NCBI GenBank assembly: GCA_964590315.1
Contig: CAZPVS010000015.1
Location: 1 to 26,348, forward strand
Direction of reading: 5' to 3'
Source: JALRHH01 sp964590315
GTDB taxonomy: Bacteria > Patescibacteriota > Saccharimonadia > Saccharimonadales > JALRHH01
Length of the DNA stretch: 26,348 bases
A program made the position numbers and the translations under genes. The notes beneath the pieces were generated by a model. That model saw only the letters and a list, made by a program, of their open reading frames with translations, was not told where the DNA came from and did not search any database. This document shows, one piece after another, positions 13,780 to 20,947 of the stretch. Position 1 is the first letter of the stretch, and the number at the start of each line of letters is the position of its first letter.

Positions 13780-13965
13780 CAAGCTATGAAGTGGCTTCAC
13801 CAACCACTGAGCTTCGTCGGCATAATCGGGAACAGACGACAAAGAATCACAGGATATCAAATGAGTTCTTAGTGCCCGTAAGAGTATAAAGTTTCGATGG
13901 AACCGCCCACACATAAGGGCTCGAAGCGCGCACAGATAGGAATGCTATCGGCGCGCTATTTTATT
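13780..13965 (+). promoter_or_regulatory. T-box riboswitch leader of thrS
   Basis: The ~210-nt thrS leader contains a canonical T-box antiterminator at 13893-13925: helix TTCGA/TCGAA, a 7-base bulge TGGAACC, then helix GCCC/GGGC closing an 8-base loop. The TGGA of the bulge is complementary to the TCCA end of tRNA-Thr, whose gene in this window has discriminator T. Directly downstream is a terminator-like hairpin (AGCGCGC...GATAG/CTATC...GCGCGCT, 13925-13957) followed by ATTTTATT, then the Shine-Dalgarno. The 5' part forms stems (AAGCT/AGCTT, AGTGG/CCACT) with ACC triplets at 13799-13801 and 13803-13805 as possible Thr specifiers, not resolved. The terminator and antiterminator share only one base, so the switching mechanism is unclear. 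Confidence 0.75.
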
Positions 13966-13989
13966 ACAAGGGCCAGAAAGGAGAATGAC

Positions 13990-15834
13990 ATGGCTGAAAA
14001 GGACGAAAAACTACATGCAATGCGACATTCGCTCGCACATATAATGGCTACAGCCGTCACAGAACTCTGGCCAGCTGCCCAGTTAGGCGTCGGACCGGTG
14101 GTGGAGAACGGCTTTTATTATGATATTGACCTCGGTGAGCAGAAGATCTCAGAAGAGGATTTCCCGCAGATTGAATCTAAAATGGCCGAGATCATTGCTG
14201 CTAACCAATTATTCGAGCGGTTCGAGCTACCAATTGATGAGGCGATTGCGTGGTCAAAGGATGTTAAACAGCCGTATAAAGAAGAATTACTTAATGATCT
14301 GAAGCGACAGGGCACTACTGTTGCAAAAGACCTTGATGCCGAAGCTATGGGTACGATAGCCGAGGGTACAGCAGCTGTCGATCGTGTTTCTTTCTATAAG
14401 AATGGCGAGTTTACTGACCTGTGCCGTGGCCCCCATGTTGAATCAACGGGTAAAGTAGGGGCATTCAAGCTCATGCGCATTGCGGGGGCGTATTGGCGGG
14501 GCAAGGATACCAACCCACAGATGCAACGTCTGTACGGCGTGGCCTTTGCAACACCCAAGGAATTACGTCAGTATCTTGATATGCTCGCAGAAGCCAAGAA
14601 GCGTGACCACCGCAAACTCGGCAAAGAATTAGACCTATTTACCTTTTCTGACTTAGTCGGCGGTGGACTACCTCTGTTTACGGAACGTGGAACCGTATTA
14701 CGCGAAGAAATAGGCAAGTTTACCCAAGAATTGCGCGAGCGAAGCGGCTTTAAACGAGTTTGGACACCGGTTATTGCAAAAACAGATCTATATAAGACAA
14801 GCGGTCATTGGGATAAGTTCGGGGACGAACTGTTTCTCGTAAAAAGCCAAGAGACATCCGATGAGTTTGTCCTGAGGCCAATGAACTGCCCGCACCACGT
14901 GCAATTGTATGCTTCTCAGCCGCGTAGCTACCGTGCATTACCAATAAAGTATATGGAAAATGCAGGAGACTATCGTGATGAAAAGACTGGTGAACTACAC
15001 GGATTAAGTCGCATCCGTTCTTTCACACAAGACGATAGCCACGCTTTTGTAGCCGATAGCCAGATCAAATCAGTCGCCACTGAGCTAGTAGAAGCTTCCA
15101 GGGAAATGTATAACGTATTTGGAATGGACTTGAAGTTCCGACTCAGCTTTAGAGACGATGGTGAAGGATATCTAGGTGATCCAGCATTATGGGAGAAGGC
15201 ACAAGCGCAGATCGTGGAGTTAGCCAAAGAAAACGATCTTGATTACTACGTTGAGGAGGGTGAGGCTGCTTTTTATGGACCAAAGATTGACTTCATGGCA
15301 ACCGATGCGATTGGACGACAGTGGCAAGTGGCAACGGTACAGCTCGATTTCGTACAGCCCGAACGTTTTGGTCTTGAATACACTACTGAAGACGGCTCTG
15401 CTCAACGCCCCGTGATGATCCATTGTGCACTTTTGGGTTCGCTCGAAAGATTTCTATCAGTGTATATTGAGCACACTGCGGGACGATTCCCGGTATGGCT
15501 CGCCCCTGAACAGGTACGACTTATCACCGTGAACCAAGAGCCGGAGACGGTAGCTTTTGCGGATGCGGTACTCAGCGAGGCAAAAGAACTTGGCCTGCGG
15601 GTGACTGTAGATAATTCGAACGAATCAGTCGGTAAAAAAATTCGCGAGGCCGAGCTGTGGAAGGTTCCGTATACCGTTGTGTTGGGCCAAAAGGAAATTG
15701 CCGAGAAAGTGGTCGTGCCAAGGATTAGGTCAGATATTAAGGTGAATGAAAACGAGCCGGCATATCCGATAGAGAACTTCTTAAAATCAGTTACCCATGA
15801 GGCGAAAAGTCGGACGACCAAGAGTTCCTTATAA
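13990..15834 (+). CDS. thrS: Threonyl-tRNA synthetase, lacking the TGS domain
   Basis: 614 aa from ATG 13990, chosen for AAGGAG 6-11 nt upstream; upstream in-frame ATGs lie inside the T-box leader. The protein starts directly in the second editing domain: MRHSLAHIMA gives the HxxxH, and CRGPHVESTG the Cys/His pair that hydrolyses Ser-tRNA-Thr. The class II core shows motif 2 around MNCPHHVQLY (zinc Cys), YGPKIDFMATD, and motif 3 CALLGSLERFLSVYIEH. A C-terminal anticodon-binding domain (RLITVNQEPE onward) is present. The ~60-residue N-terminal TGS domain of E. coli ThrS is missing. Expression is probably controlled by the T-box before it. Confidence 0.95.
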   Translation: MAEKDEKLHAMRHSLAHIMATAVTELWPAAQLGVGPVVENGFYYDIDLGEQKISEEDFPQIESKMAEIIAANQLFERFELPIDEAIAWSKDVKQPYKEELLNDLKRQGTTVAKDLDAEAMGTIAEGTAAVDRVSFYKNGEFTDLCRGPHVESTGKVGAFKLMRIAGAYWRGKDTNPQMQRLYGVAFATPKELRQYLDMLAEAKKRDHRKLGKELDLFTFSDLVGGGLPLFTERGTVLREEIGKFTQELRERSGFKRVWTPVIAKTDLYKTSGHWDKFGDELFLVKSQETSDEFVLRPMNCPHHVQLYASQPRSYRALPIKYMENAGDYRDEKTGELHGLSRIRSFTQDDSHAFVADSQIKSVATELVEASREMYNVFGMDLKFRLSFRDDGEGYLGDPALWEKAQAQIVELAKENDLDYYVEEGEAAFYGPKIDFMATDAIGRQWQVATVQLDFVQPERFGLEYTTEDGSAQRPVMIHCALLGSLERFLSVYIEHTAGRFPVWLAPEQVRLITVNQEPETVAFADAVLSEAKELGLRVTVDNSNESVGKKIREAELWKVPYTVVLGQKEIAEKVVVPRIRSDIKVNENEPAYPIENFLKSVTHEAKSRTTKSSL

Positions 15835-15859
15835 TTAAGGTGCCGACGGATCAGTAGTA

Positions 15860-16177
15860 ATGATACACACGCAGTCTGATTTCCGACAAAGAGTCGAGCA
15901 TCTTGTAGCACGCATACCCCAGGGAAGAGTGATGACTTATGGGCAGTTGGCTGCATTGTGTGGCAACCCTCGAGCGGCTCGAATTGTCGGTGGTATTGCC
16001 CATTTCGGTGATCCGCATCTACCATGGCATAGGGTTGTGAATAAACAGGGCGGGTTAGCGAGCGGTTACCCGGGAGGTAAGGCGGCGCACCGACAAGCTC
16101 TACAATCAGAGGGGTATACAGTATCCAATGAAATGAAAATCAACGTAGAGGATTTATTGTGGCGACCAAACCCTTAG
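15860..16177 (+). CDS. Alkyltransferase-like protein (ATL, MGMT fold without the active Cys)
   Basis: 105 aa. The MGMT C-terminal domain is clear: IPQGRVMTYGQLAALCG, the helix P-R-A-A-R-I-V-G-G-I, and the active-site position PWHRVV. Trp56 replaces the alkyl-accepting Cys of MGMT (P-C-H-R-V), which defines the ATL family. ATLs bind O6-alkylguanine and hand the lesion to nucleotide excision repair rather than repairing it. The start codon has no strong Shine-Dalgarno. Its last 19 bases overlap the start of miaA, so the two are coupled. Confidence 0.9.
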   Translation: MIHTQSDFRQRVEHLVARIPQGRVMTYGQLAALCGNPRAARIVGGIAHFGDPHLPWHRVVNKQGGLASGYPGGKAAHRQALQSEGYTVSNEMKINVEDLLWRPNP

Positions 16178-17031
16178 TTGTTATTGTCGGGGAGACTGCC
16201 TCAGGTAAGTCTGCACTCGCGCTTGAACTGGCAGAACAGTTTAACGGAGAGATTGTTGGTGCAGATTCCTGGACGGTATACCGTGGGTTTACTATCGGCA
16301 CTGCCAAGCCAACGGCTGCGGAACAGATGAGTATCCCACACCATTTATTTGATATTGTTGACGCCCGTGATGGGTTCAATGCAGCGCTGTACAAGGAGCT
16401 GGCTAATGCCGCAATTGAGGATATTCAGAGGAGAGGCAAGCTGCCAATTCTAGTAGGCGGGACTGGTTTATACATTGATAGCGTGCTATTTGATTATGGT
16501 TTCATGCCACCGGGCGACCCTGCCGAGCGCGAGCGTCGAAATAACGAGAGCGTCGATGTCTTACTTGCCGAAGCACATGCACGAGGTATCAGTCTGGATA
16601 GCGTAGACACTCGTAATAAACGTCGAGTTATTCGAGCAATTGAGACAGGAGGTCAGCTGCCGGTAAGTGCGGAGCTGCGCGAAAACACTGTCGTGCTGGG
16701 TGTTTCAGTCCCGCGTGAGCAGTTGCGTGAACGTGTGATACGTCGCGTCGATGCTATGTTGGCCGCCGGTTTGGAGCAGGAAGTAGACGCACTTGCTGCC
16801 ACGTACGGCTGGGACGTCGAGCCAATGAAAGGCATTGGGTACCGTGAGTGGCGTGACTACTTTATTGGTACACAGGACTTGAGTACAACTCGCGAGCGAA
16901 TAATAAGCAGTACCATGAAGCTCGCTAAAAGGCAGCGGACGTGGTTCAAGCGAAATATTAGTATTCATTGGATTAACAACAGTAGTGATTGCGTTGATAT
17001 CATCACAACATTACTGAACAAAAACAATTAG
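16159..17031 (+). CDS. miaA: tRNA dimethylallyltransferase
   Basis: 290 aa with GTG start inside the ATL gene. Adds dimethylallyl to A37 of tRNAs reading U-initial codons. Visible are the P-loop GETASGKSALA, the substrate motif D-S-W-T-V-Y-R-G-F-T-I-G-T-A-K-P (usually D-S-x-Q-x-Y, here W-T instead of the common Gln), PHHLFDIVD, and LVGGTGLYI. The C-terminal region has GIGYREW near residue 225 and a basic W-F-K-R. It is somewhat shorter than the usual 300-315 aa. Coupled to the ATL gene, it follows thrS in the same direction. Confidence 0.93.
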   Translation: MATKPLVVIVGETASGKSALALELAEQFNGEIVGADSWTVYRGFTIGTAKPTAAEQMSIPHHLFDIVDARDGFNAALYKELANAAIEDIQRRGKLPILVGGTGLYIDSVLFDYGFMPPGDPAERERRNNESVDVLLAEAHARGISLDSVDTRNKRRVIRAIETGGQLPVSAELRENTVVLGVSVPREQLRERVIRRVDAMLAAGLEQEVDALAATYGWDVEPMKGIGYREWRDYFIGTQDLSTTRERIISSTMKLAKRQRTWFKRNISIHWINNSSDCVDIITTLLNKNN

Positions 17032-17047
17032 CTTCGCACATTCTATC

Positions 17048-17056
17048 TGTTACAAT
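17048..17056 (+). promoter_or_regulatory. Extended -10 promoter of the HTH/MBL/SemiSWEET operon
   Basis: TGtTACAAT with 6 nt to the ATG at 17063 and no Shine-Dalgarno; candidate leaderless transcript. Confidence 0.55.
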
Positions 17057-17062
17057 AAGGGC

Positions 17063-17680
17063 ATGGTTGAACAATTGTTTGGGTCCAAGACTCGCGTAAA
17101 GCTCCTGCAGCTTTTTTATAGTAATCCTAATCGTTCGTTTTATGTCCGGGAAATTACTCGTAAGATTGATGAGCAAATAAATTCCGTTCGTCGTGAACTT
17201 GCTAATCTACTGAGTATTGGCATCATCTCTTCAGACACAAATAATAATCGTTTATATTATGAAGTTAATCAGAACTACGAGTACTATGAGCCGCTTGCTG
17301 CAATATTTGGTGGTGGCGTCATGTCGGCACCTTCAGCGCCTGCGGCTAAGGCAGAGGCAAGTTCAATCAAGGGGCTGGGAAATGTAGAGTTGGCCCTCTA
17401 TACCGGACAGTTCACACGCGATGAAACAAGCGGAACGGACTTGCTCATTGTGGGGGATGTAAATCAGACAAAGCTCAATAAGCATATTGCGGAGCTTGAA
17501 TCTCAGGAAAACCGCGAGATTAGATTCACGGTAATGACACCACAGGAGTTTAAATATCGACAGCAAGTAAACGACCGTTTTCTTGCACTTATAATGGCGG
17601 CAAAGAAGCAAGTGCTTGTCGATAAAAACAAAGTACTATCGGCCAAAAAGGCGTCAGTAGAAGCAGAGGAGGAAAAATAG
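17063..17680 (+). CDS. HTH regulator with nucleotidyltransferase-like C-terminal domain
   Basis: 205 aa. Residues 1-75 form a winged helix of the ArsR/MarR kind: GSKTRVKLLQLFYSNPNRSF, then Y-V-R-E-I-T-R-K-I as recognition segment and the wing N-N-N-R-L-Y-Y-E-V-N. After an Ala/Pro/Ser linker, residues ~105-165 (LALYTGQFTRDETSGTDLLI, V-G-D-V) resemble the minimal nucleotidyltransferase fold in which G-S and D-x-D are replaced. So it is probably not catalytic, though this is inference. The C-terminus is Lys/Glu-rich. This architecture is widespread in CPR genomes with unknown target. The next gene begins at the base after its stop. Confidence 0.78.
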   Translation: MVEQLFGSKTRVKLLQLFYSNPNRSFYVREITRKIDEQINSVRRELANLLSIGIISSDTNNNRLYYEVNQNYEYYEPLAAIFGGGVMSAPSAPAAKAEASSIKGLGNVELALYTGQFTRDETSGTDLLIVGDVNQTKLNKHIAELESQENREIRFTVMTPQEFKYRQQVNDRFLALIMAAKKQVLVDKNKVLSAKKASVEAEEEK

Positions 17681-18307
17681 ATGGAATTACAGTATTTTGG
17701 TGGCAACTGTGTGCGACTCAGCATGAAGAAAGCAGCACTCGTTATCGACGACACTCTCACTGATCTCGGATCTAAGACCGCCACCAAGCCGGGAGATATC
17801 AGTTTATTTACAGGGGCACACGGATCAACCGGAGTTGATACAAAAATTGTAATTGATCAACCTGGTGAGTATGAGGTATCGGACGTTTCAGTACGTGGTA
17901 TCGCAGCCCGAGCACATATGGACGAAGAAGGTCAGACCAACGCGACTATTTATAAGATCATTGCTGACGATGTTCGCATAGCGGTCTTGGGACATGTGCA
18001 TCCAGACCTGACCGGAGAGCAGCTTGAGGCGCTCAGCACCATCGACGTGCTTATTATCCCCGCAGGTGGCAACGGCTACACCCTTGACCCTATAGGTGCC
18101 TTGAAGCTTATTAAGGAGATAGAACCAAAAATTGTAATTCCCACTCATTATGATGATTCATCGCTGAAATATCCGGTACCACAACAGACACTAGGTGATA
18201 TTCTCAAAGGGTTCTCTATGGAACCGAAGGAAACGACGCCCAAACTAAAGGTTAAAGCAGGGGAACTGAGCGATACGACGCAGTTAATCATACTTGATAA
18301 ACAGTAA
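17681..18307 (+). CDS. MBL-fold hydrolase, UlaG-like subgroup
   Basis: 208 aa. The start is MELQYFGGNCVRL, typical of the UlaG/L-ascorbate lactonase-like group. The metallo-beta-lactamase fold is seen in G-A-H-G-S-T-G, I-V-I-D-Q-P-G-E-Y-E-V, the strand IAVLGHVHPDLTGEQLEAL, VLIIPAGG and the C-terminal IVIPTHYDD with its metal-type His. The usual H-x-H-x-D-H is reduced to A-H-G-S-T-G, so metal binding is probably altered. The substrate is unknown. It is transcribed with the HTH gene (adjacent stop and start codons) and the SemiSWEET. Confidence 0.82.
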   Translation: MELQYFGGNCVRLSMKKAALVIDDTLTDLGSKTATKPGDISLFTGAHGSTGVDTKIVIDQPGEYEVSDVSVRGIAARAHMDEEGQTNATIYKIIADDVRIAVLGHVHPDLTGEQLEALSTIDVLIIPAGGNGYTLDPIGALKLIKEIEPKIVIPTHYDDSSLKYPVPQQTLGDILKGFSMEPKETTPKLKVKAGELSDTTQLIILDKQ

Positions 18308-18613
18308 ATGACCTCGCACTCATCTACACGCGTAAAACATAAACATATGCCGGTTCCGGAGCGGAGCGGCCTGATTGATTGGCTCGTGTATATTGGCGCA
18401 GTTGTTGAGCCTATAATGACCATCCCGCAAATATATGACATATGGGTGAATGGTCAAACAGCAACCTCATTATTGACCTGGGGCTCGTACTTATTCTTCG
18501 CCATCGTCTGGTTACTCTATGCGATAAAGTACGAAATTAAACCCCTCATACTTACAGAAATTCTTTGGGTGGGGTTTCAGGGTCTAGTCGTAATAGGGCT
18601 ACTTGTTAAATAA
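18308..18613 (+). CDS. SemiSWEET/PQ-loop family membrane transporter
   Basis: 101 aa with three membrane helices, the length of a SemiSWEET unit, which dimerises to form a sugar transporter. The PQ motif VEPIMTIPQIYDIWVNGQTA in helix 1, the Ser-Leu-Leu-T-W-G-S-Y start of helix 2 and WLLYAIKYEIKPL are typical. A ~20-residue basic and Ser-rich N-terminal extension is unusual. The ATG follows the stop of the MBL gene without a gap. A sugar substrate is a family-level inference. It is the last gene of the operon before a bidirectional terminator. Confidence 0.85.
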   Translation: MTSHSSTRVKHKHMPVPERSGLIDWLVYIGAVVEPIMTIPQIYDIWVNGQTATSLLTWGSYLFFAIVWLLYAIKYEIKPLILTEILWVGFQGLVVIGLLVK

Positions 18614-18639
18614 AAACTCCCGGGAAACCGGGAGTTTTT
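18612..18639. terminator. Bidirectional terminator between SemiSWEET and rpmB
   Basis: AAAAACTCCCGG-GAAA-CCGGGAGTTTTT: GC-rich 8-bp core, tetraloop, with A and T tracts on both sides. It serves the two convergent genes. Confidence 0.92.
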
Positions 18640-18644
18640 AATGT

Positions 18645-18836
18645 TTAGGCAATGACACCCTTTTTCTTAAGGGTTCGAATAGCTTGTGTGCTTAGCTTCA
18701 TCGTTACCTTTTTGCCGTCAACGACAAATGTCTTAGTTTGGAGGTTTGGCTTCCATACTTTCTTGGTGTGGCGCTGAGAGAAGCTGACATTGCTGCCGAA
18801 TTGCTTGCCCTTGCCGGTAATCTCACACTTCTGCAT
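18645..18836 (-). CDS. rpmB: 50S ribosomal protein bL28
   Basis: 63 aa, the usual short form. MQKCEITGKGKQFGSNVSFS and the following Q-R-H-T-K-K-V-W-K-P-N-L-Q are the bL28 signature, with a basic C-terminus T-L-K-K-K-G-V. It binds 23S rRNA near the E site. The Shine-Dalgarno AAAGGAT lies upstream. The promoter and a flanking inverted repeat suggest specific control. Confidence 0.95.
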   Translation of the reverse strand: MQKCEITGKGKQFGSNVSFSQRHTKKVWKPNLQTKTFVVDGKKVTMKLSTQAIRTLKKKGVIA

Positions 18837-18853
18837 ATTGTTGATCCTTTCAT

Positions 18854-18892
18854 TTCCGTCCGCGCATATAAAGACGGAACATTCAGTGCCAA
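18854..18892 (-). promoter_or_regulatory. rpmB promoter with inverted repeat around the -10 box
   Basis: TTGGCA (18887-18892), 16-bp spacer, TATATG (18865-18870). The -10 box sits in the loop of the inverted repeat TTCCGTC/GACGGAA (18873-18879 and 18854-18860), which could be an operator or form a 5' hairpin. Confidence 0.5.
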
Positions 18893-18942
18893 AGTATATC
18901 TGTTTTTAGCTGAATAGTCAAGAATCATAACGGGGGCGAATC

Positions 18943-18951
18943 TGCTATACT
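18943..18951 (+). promoter_or_regulatory. Extended -10 promoter of the M50 protease gene
   Basis: TGcTATACT ends 8 nt before ATG 18960 and only 2 nt before ATG 18954. A leaderless mRNA therefore favours the start at 18960. Confidence 0.5.
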
Positions 18952-18959
18952 AGATGAAT

Positions 18960-19580
18960 ATGGAATTACAGGGCTCCAGCATCGTAGTTATATTACTGTC
19001 GCTTCTCGTAGCTATTAGTATACACGAGATGATGCACGCTCTCGTTGCACACTGGTTGGGGGATCCTACTGCGAGCGACGAAGGAAGAATTACGCTCAAC
19101 CCTCTTGCGCATATTGATCCTTTTACAACCATTCTTCTTCCATTAGTGCTGATTACTTTTGGGCTCCCCCCCATACTCGCTGCCAAGCCAGTACCGTTTA
19201 ACCCAGACAGAGTGAAGTTCGACGAGTTTGGGGCAGCGCTCGTCGGTCTCGCAGGCCCGTTAACCAATCTTGGCCTCGCAATTCTTACCGCAGGCATCCT
19301 GAATGTGGTGAATCCTGATTTTGGCACTTTGATGCGGGAGGGTCTCCTGATATTCATGCAGCTAAACGTCGCCCTGTTTGTATTCAATATGCTGCCCATC
19401 CCGCCGCTTGACGGCTCGCGTGTGGTGTATGCATTCGCACCCGAGCCGGTGCAGCGCGTCATGCTTCAGATTGAACAGTATGGATTAATGGCAATAATTC
19501 TGATTCTATTCTTGCTTTTGCCGGTGCTCATGCCCATCATTACCACGCTCAATCAGTTCTTTTTGAACCTACTCGTATAG
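18960..19580 (+). CDS. Site-2 protease family (M50) membrane metalloprotease
   Basis: 206 aa. Zinc motif H22-E-M-M-H26 (HExxH) lies in the first membrane helix, and the third zinc ligand in FNMLPIPPLDGSRV (N-x-x-P-x-x-P-L-D-G). G-P-L-T-N-L-G between them is also conserved in this family. There are four to five membrane helices and no PDZ domain, the compact group often annotated as site-2 protease family. It probably cleaves membrane-embedded substrates such as anti-sigma factors. Start chosen by distance to the -10 box; ATG 18954 adds two residues. Confidence 0.9.
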   Translation: MELQGSSIVVILLSLLVAISIHEMMHALVAHWLGDPTASDEGRITLNPLAHIDPFTTILLPLVLITFGLPPILAAKPVPFNPDRVKFDEFGAALVGLAGPLTNLGLAILTAGILNVVNPDFGTLMREGLLIFMQLNVALFVFNMLPIPPLDGSRVVYAFAPEPVQRVMLQIEQYGLMAIILILFLLLPVLMPIITTLNQFFLNLLV

Positions 19581-19592
19581 CGCTTGGTGCGG

Positions 19593-19598
19593 TATAAT
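19593..19598 (+). promoter_or_regulatory. -10 box of the ~184-nt structured RNA
   Basis: TATAAT; the predicted start at 19604-19606 coincides with the first base of the RNA's closing stem. Confidence 0.5.
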
Positions 19599-19603
19599 AG
19601 GGT

Positions 19604-19787
19604 TAGGCTTACGCACACAAAGAGGCCTGTAATGATAATCTGAATACTTATCATTAGGGATTCCAATATTCGTTAGTATGGCTGTGGTCATACCGTGCGG
19701 GAACCCACCTGGCGATTTATAGTCCGGGTTGTCATAGGGCCCCTGCGTTAGCCAATAAAAAATCCGAGTAGATACTCGGATTTTTTT
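19604..19787 (+). ncRNA. Structured RNA of ~184 nt, possibly 6S RNA
   Basis: 5' and 3' ends pair: GGCTTACGC (19606-19614) with GCGTTAGCC (19745-19753), one mismatch in nine. Inside are a 9-bp hairpin TAATGATAA/TTATCATTA (about 19632-19656), a GTATG/CATAC hairpin and AACCC/GGGTT. A strong terminator follows at once. A promoter, rod-like end pairing, ~184 nt length and single-gene unit fit 6S RNA, but the family's defining central bubble was not verified. The antisense reading frame across it is not a gene. Confidence 0.5.
19757..19787. terminator. Bidirectional terminator; ancestral terminator of tRNA-Pro as well
   Basis: AAAAAATCCGAGT-AGAT-ACTCGGATTTTTTT, a perfect 13-bp stem with A and T tracts. 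Its right end is 15 bp from the left attachment core. In an element-free chromosome it would lie just downstream of tRNA-Pro on the minus strand. Confidence 0.9.
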
Positions 19788-19801
19788 ATATAAAAACAAA
19801 A

Positions 19802-19809
19802 TGGTCGAG
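19802..19809 (+). other. attL, left attachment core
   Basis: TGGTCGAG, following the chromosomal A-rich tail of the terminator. TGGTCG is the reverse complement of CGACCA, the 3' end of tRNA-Pro (26292-26297). Confidence 0.6.
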
Positions 19810-19940
19810 ACGAAGCGAAGTCTTTTGAACGACTAATGGCCGACCTCGCCAAGTGGTTTATCGATAACCCGTTGCAAGGCTGGCAACAGCAGATGGCCGC
19901 TGCCGCAAAGACCCCGTACACTCAAGCCTACCGCTATTGA
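19803..19940 (+). pseudogene. Separated C-terminal tail of the element A serine recombinase
   Basis: From the core, the frame GGT CGA encodes G-R-D-E-A-K-S-F-E-R-L-M and continues for 43 residues after G-R to TGA at 19938-19940. The peptide looks like real protein (DLAKWFIDNPLQGWQQQ) but has no promoter or Shine-Dalgarno of its own; ATG 19836 inside it is not supported. Joining it to the recombinase of element A at the shared core (22832) keeps the frame and would give a 560-aa protein. So I read it as the native recombinase end, detached by integration. Alternatively it is a stand-alone 34-aa ORF. Confidence 0.55.
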
Positions 19941-19984
19941 TTAAGTGTAGCGAGAAGGGCTTTGAACTTATCAAGTGTAAGGGG

Positions 19985-20326
19985 CTACCTAAGTTTTACG
20001 CCAGACCCTGGAATAGAGCCGTATCTATTAGCGGCTCTTTGTCCAGGTATAACCCCGATTATAAGGAATAACGGCGTCGAGAAAGCTAATAGCGTTAAAA
20101 GTAGCGGGTGCCACCCTATGTCGTTAGCACGTTGACGTATGAGGCAAATCCAATACACGAATAGACCCAGAGCCGCTAAGATGATAGTAATGCCTATGAC
20201 TGTATCTACTACAGCACCAAGTTTTGGTAATTCGCCCAGCAGTGAAGCCGCTATAACAACTAAAAGTCCAAGGGCTAAACCTGAATAATACGTTTTTCCA
20301 TTAATGCGACGACTGAAATTAAACAT
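19985..20326 (-). CDS. DUF805 membrane protein, element A cargo
   Basis: 113 aa. DUF805 hallmarks: N-terminal FNFSRRINGKTYYSGLALG, then membrane helices, I-R-Q-R-A-N-D-I-G-W (the R-x-x-D-x-G motif, usually R-L-H-D) after helix 3, and the C-terminal G-Q-R-A-A-N-R-Y-G-S motif. There are four membrane helices. Function in this family is unknown. An extended -10 (TGtGATATT) ends 8 nt before the ATG on the minus strand, so it is probably leaderless. It is divergent from the HTH gene. Confidence 0.85.
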   Translation of the reverse strand: MFNFSRRINGKTYYSGLALGLLVVIAASLLGELPKLGAVVDTVIGITIILAALGLFVYWICLIRQRANDIGWHPLLLTLLAFSTPLFLIIGVIPGQRAANRYGSIPGSGVKLR

Positions 20327-20351
20327 ACCGTAACAATATCACAGTCTAAGC

Positions 20352-20357
20352 TATAAT
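20352..20357 (+). promoter_or_regulatory. -10 box of the element A HTH gene
   Basis: TATAAT, 17 nt before the ATG at 20375; GGGG lies between them as a weak Shine-Dalgarno. Confidence 0.4.
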
Positions 20358-20374
20358 TATATGGGGTAGACGCA

Positions 20375-20947
20375 ATGAGTAAGCAATCAAATAGAGGTCG
20401 GCCAAAGGTTACGAGTAAGCCCGACGTTGTCAGTTTATTAGTAACGTCGTTTCATAGTGGTTTGAACGTCCGTGAAGCCTGCTTTCAATCTGGTATATCA
20501 CACGAAGCCTACTACAATCGGCTGCGGTCAGACGAACAATTTGCTGACACAATGGCTAAGGCTCAAATGCAGTCCAAGATGAACGCTAAGACCGTTATCG
20601 TCAAAGCTATCGAAGGTGGCGACGTCAGTGCCGCTAAGTGGTGGCTGGAGCGTAAAGCCCGTGACGAGTTTGGTCGAGATAGCATTCCCGAAGCCCCGTT
20701 AGAGCCAGCCGAACGCCAGATGAGCGACGCTGAAATGGCTGCCGTTGTTGAGGACTACAAAAAGCTCACGATACACGAGTACAAGCAGCGAGAAATGGCC
20801 AGAATAGCCAACTTAGGCTTGCCCGAAGCCGAGAAATACAGCCGCTATAACGCTCTCTACGCCTTATCTGACAACCAAATACTGCTAAACCTAGCTAAAG
20901 AGGTCGACGAGCAGCTTGAAAGCCGTGCCACTGCCCCTGTTATTTGA
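20375..20947 (+). CDS. HTH protein of element A, terminase small subunit-like
   Basis: 190 aa. N-terminal basic arm with R-G-R-P-K-V, then a helix-turn-helix: LNVREACFQSGISHEAYYNR matches the G-I-S-x-x-T-Y-Y-R pattern of terminase small subunit-type and resolvase-type HTH domains. V-S-A-A-K-W-W-L-E-R-K follows, common in terminase small subunit-like proteins of this size. The rest is charged and helical. A DNA-binding regulator or att-binding accessory protein of the element is likely. The homologous protein in element B (GISRDTYYRHL) is shorter and on the other strand. The tail overlaps the next promoter. Confidence 0.72.
   Translation: MSKQSNRGRPKVTSKPDVVSLLVTSFHSGLNVREACFQSGISHEAYYNRLRSDEQFADTMAKAQMQSKMNAKTVIVKAIEGGDVSAAKWWLERKARDEFGRDSIPEAPLEPAERQMSDAEMAAVVEDYKKLTIHEYKQREMARIANLGLPEAEKYSRYNALYALSDNQILLNLAKEVDEQLESRATAPVI

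Noticed and set aside
13897..13989. N-terminal extension of thrS from ATG 13897
   Set aside because: This stretch is the T-box antiterminator and terminator hairpin; the start with a Shine-Dalgarno is 13990.
19569..19799. Minus-strand 76-codon frame opposite the structured RNA
   Set aside because: It crosses a perfect terminator and matches the RNA's stems exactly; there is no start signal.
19836..19940. Stand-alone 34-aa gene starting at ATG 19836
   Set aside because: No promoter or ribosome site; the open frame continues upstream exactly to the attachment core, which fits a detached recombinase tail better.
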